Below, one piece after another: positions 19,176 through 27,197 of a DNA stretch of 64,000 nucleotides. Source of the DNA: Peribacillus simplex. GTDB taxonomy: Bacteria > Bacillota > Bacilli > Bacillales > DSM-1321. The notes beneath the pieces are model-generated. The model was not told where the DNA came from. It saw only the letters and a program-made list of their open reading frames with translations, and did not search any database. The translations under genes and the position numbers were made by a program. Position 1 is the stretch's first letter, and the number at the start of each line of letters is the position of its first letter. The stretch covers positions 806,001 to 870,000 of the forward strand of contig NZ_FTMX01000002.1 of NCBI RefSeq assembly GCF_900156045.1, given 5' to 3'.

Positions 19176-20225
19176 CTATTCTTGATAACAATTGAATTTT
19201 ACCTTGGAATATTTAAGCAAAAATCCATTCGATAATGGATCGTCTCGATGAATATAAAACTCATGTTTCCCCATGATATAGGCATTGCCGGTAATCTCAG
19301 GTATAACTGCTTTAAAATGACCTACTGTTGTTTCCTCTAACAAACGTCCTTTAAATGCAGTTTCAATTATGCCTTCCGTTACAAATTCCTCATTCAATGA
19401 AAGCTGTTCAATTGCGTGCATTCGTGCCAATTGGGCCGATAATCCGGTCCCACAGGCTGACCGCGCAACCTGACCGTCGCCAAAGACGGCTACATTCTTT
19501 GTGTGAACTCCCTCATTATTTGACCCATCTAGAAACAGGACCAAATCCACCTTGTTAATTTCGCTTTTTAGCGGATGCTCCACCTTGATCTGTTGATTGA
19601 TTGCATCTCGGATTTTCTTCCCTATTTCCCCCAGTTTATCTGCATTTTCCGGAACTAAGTCCAACCCAATATCATTGCAATAGACAAACCCAAAGAAGCT
19701 TCCGCCGAAAGAAATATCCACATAAATATCGCCAAGCTCTTCTACAAACACCTTTATTTCCTCTCCCCAATAGAAAGCTGGGACATTCACAAATGATACG
19801 CTTTCCACCCTGTTGTTTTTCCGCTTTGCACAAACCTTTACCAATCCTGCAGGAGTGTCAAGTGTCAGGAAGACTTCGTCCCCCTCTTTTTTGATAATTC
19901 CCGTTTCCAATAGGGCAGTGGTCACCCCAATGGTGCCATGACCGCACATATTTAGGTAGGCTTGGGTATCCATAAATACCACTCCAATATCTGCAGCAGG
20001 ATTCACAGGCTCTAATAACACAGCGCCAAACATATCCCTATGGCCTCTTGGCTCGAGGATTAAGCTCGAGCGGATATAATCACATTCTTCGATTAGTTTC
20101 TTCTTTTTTTCCAACATGGTTCTGCCTTCTATTTTTGGGAGCCCTTCCACTACAATTCTGGTTGGATCACCCATTGTATGTGTATCAATCGTTTTGACGA
20201 TTAAATCGTTTTCATTTTCTATCAT
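19176..20225 (-). CDS. Proline racemase superfamily enzyme, Cys/Cys type (proline racemase or 4-hydroxyproline 2-epimerase)
   Basis: The 349-residue protein carries both catalytic Cys of the racemase/epimerase type: C94 in LNMCGHGTIG and C258 in SACGTGLSAQ. Cys/Cys members invert the alpha carbon of proline or trans-4-hydroxyproline; dehydratase members have Thr in place of the first Cys. The neighbours (pyrroline-2-carboxylate reductase type, proline dehydrogenase, P5C dehydrogenase) place it in proline/hydroxyproline use. AGGAGGAATAAGC precedes the ATG. A 20-bp palindrome at 20304-20323 and an rpiR relic lie immediately upstream. Confidence 0.88.
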   Translation of the reverse strand: MIENENDLIVKTIDTHTMGDPTRIVVEGLPKIEGRTMLEKKKKLIEECDYIRSSLILEPRGHRDMFGAVLLEPVNPAADIGVVFMDTQAYLNMCGHGTIGVTTALLETGIIKKEGDEVFLTLDTPAGLVKVCAKRKNNRVESVSFVNVPAFYWGEEIKVFVEELGDIYVDISFGGSFFGFVYCNDIGLDLVPENADKLGEIGKKIRDAINQQIKVEHPLKSEINKVDLVLFLDGSNNEGVHTKNVAVFGDGQVARSACGTGLSAQLARMHAIEQLSLNEEFVTEGIIETAFKGRLLEETTVGHFKAVIPEITGNAYIMGKHEFYIHRDDPLSNGFLLKYSKVKFNCYQE

Positions 20226-20303
20226 GCTTATTCCTCCTTCTTACTTGCTTCCTTAGTATAGAACGACTACTTTCAACTACTTTTCGAACCACCCTGAATC
20301 CAA

Positions 20304-20323
20304 AAAGGAATATTTATACCTTT
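20304..20323. promoter_or_regulatory. RpiR-type operator, copy 1
   Basis: AAAGGAATATTTATACCTTT is a near-perfect palindrome. Two relatives of exactly the same length occur at 25994-26013 and 32375-32394, each between an rpiR gene or relic and its neighbour. Confidence 0.7.
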
Positions 20324-20385
20324 CTATTTAAAAAATAAAGGCATGGAGAAGCGTTTATTTGCTTTGTCCATACCTTATCTTTTGA

Positions 20386-20622
20386 TTATTCCGAAATAAT
20401 TTTATATTCTAATAATGATTTTACCCCGATACTTGATTTTTTGAATCGAGGTTTTCGAATGTCTTTCCCTAATTCAATGACAATCGCCGCTACCAATGCA
20501 ATGATCGGTATGAAGGTAAAGTGTTTTTCACTTGGTTTTACCTTTAGTAGGACGTTGTTAAAACCGGCAATTGGACATGACAAATAATCGGGACATGAAG
20601 AAGCCTTTACTCTGACCAACAC
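20386..20622 (-). pseudogene. Relic of an RpiR-type regulator (SIS-domain end only)
   Basis: The 78-codon frame matches the C-terminal part of the intact RpiR protein at 32470-33384: DYLSCPI, then a lysine-rich segment, E-K-H/Y-F, PIIALV and IELGK align in order. The HTH and most of the sugar-isomerase domain are absent. I read it as the decayed remainder of a second rpiR gene that once stood before the racemase gene, in the same position the intact rpiR has before its OCD neighbour. Confidence 0.75.
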
Positions 20623-20703
20623 ACTTGGTTTTCTTCCGGAATATGTCTAGCTCCTACTCCCTGTCACATTACAATGCCCCTTTCTGAATAGATACTACTT
20701 TTA

Positions 20704-21681
20704 TTAATGGGTAATTTCACATCTTTCCACTAATTTAGTGTAAACAGCAATAGAAAGTGCGATATCTAAGACACCGGATCCGACACTTTCATAGAGCGTG
20801 ATTTCTTGCTCATTTTCTCTTTTTGAAATTTTTCCAGTTAGCACATCTCCCACCGTACCTGACACTTTGTCTTTGGTAATCTTTCCTTGTTCGAATGGAA
20901 TCAAAATATCACCGGCGGCTTCCCATAAACCCTCAACGTGTTCCGTGATTACTTTATCCGATTTCAGTACTGTTTCTGTATCAATTTCCTGCATAAAAGA
21001 GGTAAAAGAACCAATCGCGTTGATATGTGTACCTGGTTTGACTGAACTTCCTTTAAAAACAGGAGTGAGTGAGGTAGTACAAGTACAGATGATATCAGAG
21101 GATGACACGCACTCGTCAGCCGTTTTAGCCGCAATGATTTTATATGGCCGATTTTTAATCTTTTCAATTCTTTCAATAAAACTTTCTACTCGTTCAGGAT
21201 TAATATCATACACGTAAAGTTCCTCAATAGGTCGAATTTCTTGGATGGCCAATACTTGAGAGAACGCTTGGAGTCCTGAGCCGATAACTCCTAGTTTGTT
21301 GGCATCTTCTCTTGCCATTAAGTCAGTAGCGATTGCTGCACTGCCGCCTGTTTTGATGGCAGTCAGATAGTTCGCATCAATGAGTGCTTGAAGTTCGCCA
21401 GTTTCAGCTGAATATAAGCTTATTTTAGAGATTGTACTAGGCAGACCTTTTTTCAAATTCCCAGGGAAAACAGATGAGAATTTTGATCCGAAGAAAGGTT
21501 TGTTCGTACAATTAGCGACTAACCATTGTCCCACATTTTTTTCGCCGCGAATAGGCATAAAAATACGGTTTCCTGCATAAATTTCCCCTTTAACACAATC
21601 TTCATAAGCCTCCTTGATAACAGGGAGAACCAATTCCATCTCAAGTATATTTTGTACTTGTTCTTCTGTAATTTGTCGCAT
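20704..21681 (-). CDS. Ornithine cyclodeaminase/mu-crystallin family reductase, probable pyrroline-2-carboxylate reductase
   Basis: The 325-residue protein shows the OCD family pattern: MRQITEEQVQNILEMELVLPVIKEAYEDC at the start, a central TAIKTGGSAAIATDLMAREDA and the dinucleotide-binding loop LGVIGSGLQAFSQVLAI. Some members of this family reduce the cyclic imine pyrroline-2-carboxylate to L-proline, the step that follows dehydration of trans-3-hydroxyproline. It lies 148 bases after the Ser/Cys racemase-superfamily gene on the same strand, so a dehydratase-reductase pair is plausible. Alternatives are alanine dehydrogenase or ketimine reductase activity. GGAGGATATT precedes the ATG. Confidence 0.82.
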   Translation of the reverse strand: MRQITEEQVQNILEMELVLPVIKEAYEDCVKGEIYAGNRIFMPIRGEKNVGQWLVANCTNKPFFGSKFSSVFPGNLKKGLPSTISKISLYSAETGELQALIDANYLTAIKTGGSAAIATDLMAREDANKLGVIGSGLQAFSQVLAIQEIRPIEELYVYDINPERVESFIERIEKIKNRPYKIIAAKTADECVSSSDIICTCTTSLTPVFKGSSVKPGTHINAIGSFTSFMQEIDTETVLKSDKVITEHVEGLWEAAGDILIPFEQGKITKDKVSGTVGDVLTGKISKRENEQEITLYESVGSGVLDIALSIAVYTKLVERCEITH

Positions 21682-21829
21682 AATATCCTCCTTATATTTA
21701 AATAGTGTCTATTATTATATAAATTTTACTTTTTTGAAATTTGTATAACTATGATGGATTTTGGTTAATTTTTTATACAAAAACCAATTACTACTATTTA
21801 TATATTCAGTTTAATTTTCAAAAACTCCC

Positions 21830-22882
21830 TTATGCCCAAATATCTCCTATACTGAATCCGTTAGGAAAAGGATCCGTTGGATCAAGTACATAAGTGTTAA
21901 ATCCAGTAATCCACGCCTGGCCTTTAACAGTTGGAACGACAGCTTTATAGTCACCGATTTTAACCTCATCAACAAGACGACCATTATATACTGTCCCTAA
22001 TATCCCTTCGTGTCGGAAATCTTGATTTATTTTCAATTCACCCTTCGCATACAAGGTAGCCATCTTTGCACAAGTTCCAGTTCCGCAAGGACACCTATCC
22101 AAAGCACCTGTCCATGTAGAAGAGTCATTCCAGTCAAGATCTCCGGAAGCAACATTTACGACATTTTTCCAGTCTGCTTCCGGATTAGAAGAAGGCCCTG
22201 AAAGCTGGGAAATCGTTATTCCGACCCCTGGATAATCTGGATGTTCTACGGGTAATTGCTCCTGAGCTGCTTTACGTATCATAGATGAAATACGGGCAAT
22301 TTCATGTCCATGTTCAGGAATAAGTTCAAGTCCTTCAAATTGACGAACATCAGCAATTACATAGAACATCCCTCCCCATCCTACATCCACCTTTACTTTT
22401 CCTAAATGAGGTACATCAATTTCTGCATCGATATATGGTGCAAAAGCCGGAACATTCTTAAATGTTACGTTCGTCACTTTACCATTTGAACATTCTGCTT
22501 TTACACGAATAAGTCCAGCAGGAGCTTCGAGTGTTAGCTCAGTAACCGGCTCCTTCATTGGCAGCATGCCCGTTTCCAAAAGTACTGTAACAACAGCGAT
22601 GGTATTACCACCAGACATAACTGGATATTCAACCTGCTCCATAATAATGTAACCGGCATCCGCCTCTGGATGCTTAGGCGGTACGATAAGGTTACAACAA
22701 AGAGGAGGATACCCCCTCGGTTCCCTTAACATAAGCATTCTTAGCTGGTCATCGTTTTCCTGTAGCCAACGCATCTGTTCATAAACTGTATTTCCAGGTA
22801 TATGAGGAACTCCTCCAGTAATTACACGCATTGGTTCACCTGAATGAGTATCTACTGCGTGAATCATTCTTTTAAAACTCAT
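21830..22882 (-). CDS. Proline racemase superfamily enzyme, Ser/Cys type (hydroxyproline dehydratase/epimerase candidate)
   Basis: The 350-residue protein is in the proline racemase superfamily but its first catalytic position is Ser90 in PVMSGGNTI, where racemases have CGHGT; even the usual His is replaced. The second catalytic Cys is C266 in CPCGTGTCAK. Known subgroups use Cys/Cys for racemases and epimerases and Thr/Cys for trans-3-hydroxyproline dehydratase; Ser/Cys proteins are less well defined. Paired with an OCD-type reductase, a hydroxyproline dehydratase or epimerase role is the best inference. The ATG follows AGGAGTGATT. Confidence 0.83.
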   Translation of the reverse strand: MSFKRMIHAVDTHSGEPMRVITGGVPHIPGNTVYEQMRWLQENDDQLRMLMLREPRGYPPLCCNLIVPPKHPEADAGYIIMEQVEYPVMSGGNTIAVVTVLLETGMLPMKEPVTELTLEAPAGLIRVKAECSNGKVTNVTFKNVPAFAPYIDAEIDVPHLGKVKVDVGWGGMFYVIADVRQFEGLELIPEHGHEIARISSMIRKAAQEQLPVEHPDYPGVGITISQLSGPSSNPEADWKNVVNVASGDLDWNDSSTWTGALDRCPCGTGTCAKMATLYAKGELKINQDFRHEGILGTVYNGRLVDEVKIGDYKAVVPTVKGQAWITGFNTYVLDPTDPFPNGFSIGDIWA

Positions 22883-23049
22883 ATCTAATCACTCCTATGC
22901 TTTTATTCCATATTCATTAAATATTAACTTCCTGACCAATCCCTAAATTTTCAGCTTTTTTATATACATAATTACCAATAGAGGCATCGAACAAGGCCAT
23001 TTACCGGTTTTAATAGAATAAGACTGTCATTTTTCAGTACTTTTGTTTT

Positions 23050-23880
23050 CTCAGATAATAAAATCGGATAATAGGATCACCTCATGATCTTTAACCCAAC
23101 CTTTTTCCATCGAATCTATAATATCACCACACTCTATCTTTCCTTGTTCCGAATCAATATTATGATAACCGGCTTGATCAAACAAAGTTTGCGGCAATTC
23201 TCTCATATTACTTTTGTAAGATCCTTGCCCATACAACTAACTTATTTTTATAGAGCTCCGTATCGTCCGGAAGTACTGGAGAGATGGATGTAGTTGCAGT
23301 AATAATGATTTCTGAATTTCGAACCAGCTCACTTTTATCTGTAACCGGTATAATTTCAACTTCTTTATTCGAAATAATTCGAAACTTTCGAATAAGCGAC
23401 TTTATTTTTTCCGAAGATCGATTATATAAATAAAATCTTTTTACAGAAGTAGCTGATTAAGCCGCAATAAGCTGGTACAATCCCTGCATTCTAGTTCCTA
23501 CTAAACCAGACTGTTTCAGCATTTTTCATAAGACTCCGCATAGCAACTCCAGAAACGGCAGCTGTTTATATCGCTGTCAAAATTGTGCCGTTTATTATAG
23601 ATAATAAATTACCCGTTTCTCTATCGTTTATTAACAATAAGCCATGTGTTACCGGACTATCGGTTTTGTAATTTGATGAGTAGGAAGTGACTACTTTTAG
23701 TCCGATGCAATAGTCAACAAAACAGGGCATTATCAGCAGATTATCTTCGCCCTTTACTTCTGAAAAAGTGCGGGCTGGCATCACAAAATCTTTATTCGCA
23801 TATTTGCCTCTTCAATTACATTTATTACTTCTTCCATTGACAGGGAACTTTCGACGTCCTTTTCTGAAAGTAATAACAAA
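23050..23880 (-). pseudogene. Decayed ornithine-cyclodeaminase-family gene, copy A
   Basis: Minus-strand fragments in order match OCD proteins. Near 23880 is LLLSEKDVESSLSMEEVINVIEEA. At 23784-23566 come PARTFSEVKGEDNLLIMPCFVDY and GLKVVTSYSSN, ending in LLSIINGTILTAI. Around 23310 is a Val-Ala-Val-Ile-Met-Ile-Ser stretch, and at 23236-23051 MRELPQTLFDQAGYHNID and CGDIIDSMEKGW. Stops and frameshifts separate them, so no full protein is possible. It sits between the Ser/Cys enzyme and the first MFS transporter and represents a third OCD-type enzyme lost from the island. Confidence 0.8.
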
Positions 23881-23908
23881 AAAACGCCTCTTTACTACAA
23901 CTAATCAT

Positions 23909-25285
23909 TTAAACTGTCTCTCTCTTAGGATTAAGCTCACTGCCAGGTTTACTGCTAGGTTTGTTTAAAGCACTTGTCTCTGCCAGAGTCATATTCCTGG
24001 TCTCTGGAGCCATCACGAATGAAATTAAAAACCCTATAAAAAACAGGGCTGCACAGCAGTACATGGTGACAGCAATCCCGTATGTACTCAAGATGAGTGG
24101 AAATAAAAATGTACTCAGAGAGGCACCAATCCGACTCACGCCGGTGCCAAATCCAACAGCTGTTCCTCTAATTTTTGTCGGAAACAATTCATTTGGATAA
24201 ATCCATTGGTGGATATTCATACTAGTGTTGAAAATACCATAAATGATAAACAGCGAAATGGTGAAGGCAAATGACATCTGCCAGCTTGACGTTATCCCTA
24301 ATATCACTAAAACAACCGCGGAGACTAAAAACGGCCAAATTAGCACTGGTCTTCTTCCGATTTTCTCTACCAGAAATACTGCCGGCAATAATCCGACTAA
24401 ATAGAAGAGGCTCATAATCGCAGAACCCAGATACTCCTTGTTTCCATCCGCAAATCCAAATTCCCCTAATACTTGAGGGATGTAGGTTGCAATCGCAAAG
24501 GCAGGAGCCACTTGAAGCGTCCAAAATAGGGCGATGAAGAGGGTCCACTTTCCATACCCATTTTTAAACATGTCCATAAATGACGTCTTTTCTTTCGTTT
24601 CCAAGGACTCGGAGAGGACCACACCTTTTCCAAAGACCCCTTGAATGATTGCGTTGGCTTCTTTTTCTTTTCCCTTACTTGCCAGCCAAAGAGGGGATTC
24701 TGGCATCTTTAAGCGGCCAAGTAAAAGAATGAGCGCCGGAACGGCACTGCTTGCAAGCATCCAGCGCCAGCTGTCCTCACCCAGACCCAGCATCCAATAC
24801 CCCACCAAGAAGGATGCACCGTAGCCAACATACCACAGGGCAATTAGTCCGCCAAGCAAGGCGCCCCGCTGCTTGCGAGGGGCAAACTCCGCCATATACG
24901 TAGCGGAAATCGGATTATCAGCACCCACTGCAACCCCTAAAATAAAACGTAAAATGATAAGCTGTACCGGGTCATTCACAAAAAACTGGGGAATCGAGGC
25001 AAGGACAAAAACGGCTAAATCGAGAAGAAACATCGTCTTTCGTCCAATAAGATCCGTTAAGTAGCCCCCAATTATTCCGCCAAAAAACATCCCGACATAC
25101 ATAGCCATTGCGATCATACCAACTACGGTTAACGACATATCAAACTGGGGCTGTAAAACGGCCAGGGCCACTGCAATGATACCAATAATGTACCCATCAA
25201 TAAAGGCTCCTCCGCCGGTATAAAAAAACATTTGGTAGTGAAATTTACCCAAAGGCATTTCTTCAAGTGTGCGAACTTTATTCAT
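23909..25285 (-). CDS. MFS transporter, sugar/aromatic-acid porter type, paralogue 1
   Basis: From the ATG at 25285 (GGAGGGGAG just before it) the product is 458 residues, exactly the length of its paralogue at 27198-28574; an upstream in-frame start at 25384 would add 33 unrelated residues. Twelve membrane segments are expected. The motifs GYLTDLIGRKTMF, PESPLWLASKGKEKEA, GRRPVLIW and APETRNM are those of the metabolite:H+ symporters. The two copies are very similar over their whole length. In motif GADNPISATYMAEF (122-134) this copy has N124, S127 and A128 where the other has Tyr, Ala and Gly. Its place in the island suggests uptake of a proline or hydroxyproline compound. Confidence 0.85.
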   Translation of the reverse strand: MNKVRTLEEMPLGKFHYQMFFYTGGGAFIDGYIIGIIAVALAVLQPQFDMSLTVVGMIAMAMYVGMFFGGIIGGYLTDLIGRKTMFLLDLAVFVLASIPQFFVNDPVQLIILRFILGVAVGADNPISATYMAEFAPRKQRGALLGGLIALWYVGYGASFLVGYWMLGLGEDSWRWMLASSAVPALILLLGRLKMPESPLWLASKGKEKEANAIIQGVFGKGVVLSESLETKEKTSFMDMFKNGYGKWTLFIALFWTLQVAPAFAIATYIPQVLGEFGFADGNKEYLGSAIMSLFYLVGLLPAVFLVEKIGRRPVLIWPFLVSAVVLVILGITSSWQMSFAFTISLFIIYGIFNTSMNIHQWIYPNELFPTKIRGTAVGFGTGVSRIGASLSTFLFPLILSTYGIAVTMYCCAALFFIGFLISFVMAPETRNMTLAETSALNKPSSKPGSELNPKRETV

Positions 25286-25454
25286 AACTCCCCTCCAAAA
25301 TTCAGAATATTTATTAAAAAACAAATTATTCATCAACCCATTTTTTCCAATCATTAAGAGTCTTTCAATATTTTGCTTTGGCAACCGGCAGCAGTTGGTT
25401 CAAGATGTCTTCCTGCTTGATCGTGCTTCAGGGGAGTACGTCATAAAGATGCTT

Positions 25455-25905
25455 ACTTACCATTGATGATGTCTCCTAGATTAAGAACATCCTCCTTCAG
25501 ATAAAACACCATCTCGTACTGCAAACTTACTTTTTCTATATTGATAACGTTTACATTTAACTCAAGTTGCAATTCTTTTGCGAATTGCTTCGTTTTAATT
25601 TTCCTTTTTTAAACATGCCTGTTGCAGCCATTAGCTAAATTTTATTGGGATACCTACCCCAATGATTCCTATGCTGACTGAGGCAACGCTTGGTATAGCT
25701 GCAAAATATCGGCTCTTCAGTTTCAAGCCCTCCCAATGAATGACCAATTTAAAAGTTGGATTACTTCTTTGTGACGATTGTTCAAACGTTCCAAATGTAC
25801 GATTCTATACCTTCAGCTTGAATTCTGTCCTCTTGTGAGAAGTAAATAAAACTGATCCTTTTTACTTTGAGCTAGTTTTGCAAGCTTCTCAACAGTACTC
25901 ATAAC
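25455..25905 (-). pseudogene. Decayed ornithine-cyclodeaminase-family gene, copy B
   Basis: The DNA aligns piecewise with the intact OCD gene at 31224-32294. 25455-25530 matches 31385-31450 (GATGATGTCTCCTAGATTA is shared word for word), 25540-25635 matches 31660-31800 (AACGTTTACATTTA and TCTTTTGCGAATTG shared) and 25720-25880 matches 32090-32250. Large internal deletions and stops have removed most of the gene. Its promoter and operator (25951-26013) are still recognisable. Confidence 0.82.
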
Positions 25906-25950
25906 ACCTCCTTTTCTGTTTGAATTATCTAAAAATTTAACTTTAGATGT

Positions 25951-25979
25951 ATATTAGCATCAAATAGACTCGATGCAAA
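25951..25979 (-). promoter_or_regulatory. Remnant promoter of OCD relic copy B
   Basis: On the minus strand TTTGCA (25979-25974) and TAATAT (25956-25951) are spaced by 17 bases, the same geometry and much the same sequence as the promoter at 32332-32360. Confidence 0.6.
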
Positions 25980-25993
25980 CCTTTTTTTTGAAA

Positions 25994-26013
25994 AAAGGTA
26001 TAATTATTCCTTT
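25994..26013. promoter_or_regulatory. RpiR-type operator, copy 2
   Basis: AAAGGTATAATTATTCCTTT is a palindrome lying 14 bases upstream of the relic -35 box, the same distance as in copy 3. Confidence 0.7.
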
Positions 26014-26045
26014 TGAATTAAAAAAAAATATTGCCTTATACGTTT

Positions 26046-26330
26046 CAAATGGCTACAGCTTCCATAATTCCAATAATTGGTATTGCTATAAAATGCTTTT
26101 CACCGTCACTACCTAACGATTCAAATATTTTAGATCTTATTTTATTATTTATGGACATATTAACTGTTTCTGATTTAGGCGATTAAGCTGATGTTGAGAC
26201 AACAACAGTCATTCCTCTTATAAAGGCCTCGGGATATGGAAGTTTTAAGGAATTTGATAAGGAATTTCACCCAAATACTATATTTAGTTTTTTCAACATG
26301 GTAGGATCACAAAAGTCGTTTTCGAGTGAT
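26046..26330. pseudogene. Scrambled relic of an rpiR regulator gene
   Basis: On the minus strand about 26046-26110 reads GEKHFIAIPIIGIMEAVAI, matching the SIS-domain end of the intact RpiR (GEKYFTIMPIIALVESIVV). On the plus strand about 26155-26275 reads LTVSDLGD, a stop, then ADVETTTVIPLIKASGYGSFKEFDKEFH, matching the RpiR helix-turn-helix (FTVKELARNANVGTTTVLRL...). The two parts now face opposite directions, so the gene has been both truncated and inverted. Confidence 0.75.
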
Positions 26331-26398
26331 AATAGTAAACCCTATTGATCAATAAATATTTGCTGGAATGAAAATGAGAAATTGGGATTCATTCAACA

Positions 26399-26580
26399 AT
26401 TGCGCCCTTAATTGAATAACAAAGTTTCAATTAACTGGTTTATTTAAGTAAAGAAAAAGCTGCCTTAAAGCAACCCAGATTTTAAGTTCGCGCACTCTCT
26501 CAATTTTAATATATTTCTCTAAATAAACAGTTTTCAATTAAGGTCTTTTTAAGTAAAGGAAAGTGACGAAATTAGGGTAA
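26399..26580. repeat. Dispersed intergenic repeat-like sequence
   Basis: GCGCCCTTAATTGAATAA (26402-26419) resembles CGTTAGTTGAAGAA found at 33983-33996 and 44207-44220. A second half-similar stretch (TTCAATTAA...TTTAAGTAAAG) recurs within the segment, near 26429 and 26535. It looks like worn copies of an intergenic element; no coding is visible. Confidence 0.4.
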
Positions 26581-26680
26581 AATAATGTTTTAGCCATTTG
26601 AAAAACTTATTAAAATTAACAAGAAATTTATTCTTTAGTTTCGTTTCTTTCATGGCACTTTATATATTATAGTGAAACTT

Positions 26681-26842
26681 TCAAGTAGTTACTAAAGTAG
26701 AACAATAATCACTAAAGTAAACTACTTCTGAAAGAATCTTACAACCCTTGATTTTGTCAAAAGCTTCTTTTGCTTCTTTTTCTTCAGCAAACTCAAACAT
26801 TGTGGTATTATTTTTTTCTGAATAAACAGTGATTACCCACAT
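26681..26842 (-). CDS. Small conserved-looking protein of unknown function (53 residues)
   Basis: The minus-strand frame starts MWVITVYSEKNNTTMFEFAEEKEAKEAFDKIKGCKILSEVVYFSDY and has a strong GGAGG eight to ten bases before the ATG. The pattern (short beta strand, FEF, then a Glu/Lys/Ala helix, then strand) looks like a compact folded protein rather than chance. I believe similar proteins occur in other Bacillaceae but cannot confirm it here. No function can be given. It is intact although surrounded by decayed genes. Confidence 0.7.
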   Translation of the reverse strand: MWVITVYSEKNNTTMFEFAEEKEAKEAFDKIKGCKILSEVVYFSDYCSTLVTT

Positions 26843-27197
26843 CTTAAAAAATCCTCCAACTAATATTTGTAATTCTTTTTCTTTATCATCATTGACAAAT
26901 TATACATGAAAGAGGTGATTTTTATATTTAGTTAGCAATTTGTCACTTATCAATCTAAAAATTCAATTTCTTCAGATCGGTTTATAAGGGAAATTGTAAT
27001 GCTATTTCTATATTTAGTATCGTGGAAGTTATACATTTGATTAGAAAAATAGATTAATTGAGACTAGTCTGTTATCCTTACATAAACGCTTATCAAAGTT
27101 TATTAACTTTCCGCCATTCGCTATGCACCTACACCTAAAAGAAGGACTATTGTAGGGTTTTCTGCATATCTTCTTGAAGATATACCCCTTACTTTTA
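26843..27197. other. Intergenic stretch downstream of the second MFS gene
   Basis: AT-rich. A short hairpin ATATCTTC-AA-GAAGATAT lies at about 27166-27183, close to the MFS stop codon, without a T-run. No gene recognised. Confidence 0.5.

Noticed and set aside
23051..23236. A 61-codon minus-strand gene
   Set aside because: It is the C-terminal fragment of the OCD pseudogene, not an independent gene.
25542..25555. A cre-like catabolite repression site (TGATAACGTTTACA)
   Set aside because: It is part of the OCD relic and matches coding DNA of the intact OCD gene at about 31670; it is not in a promoter.
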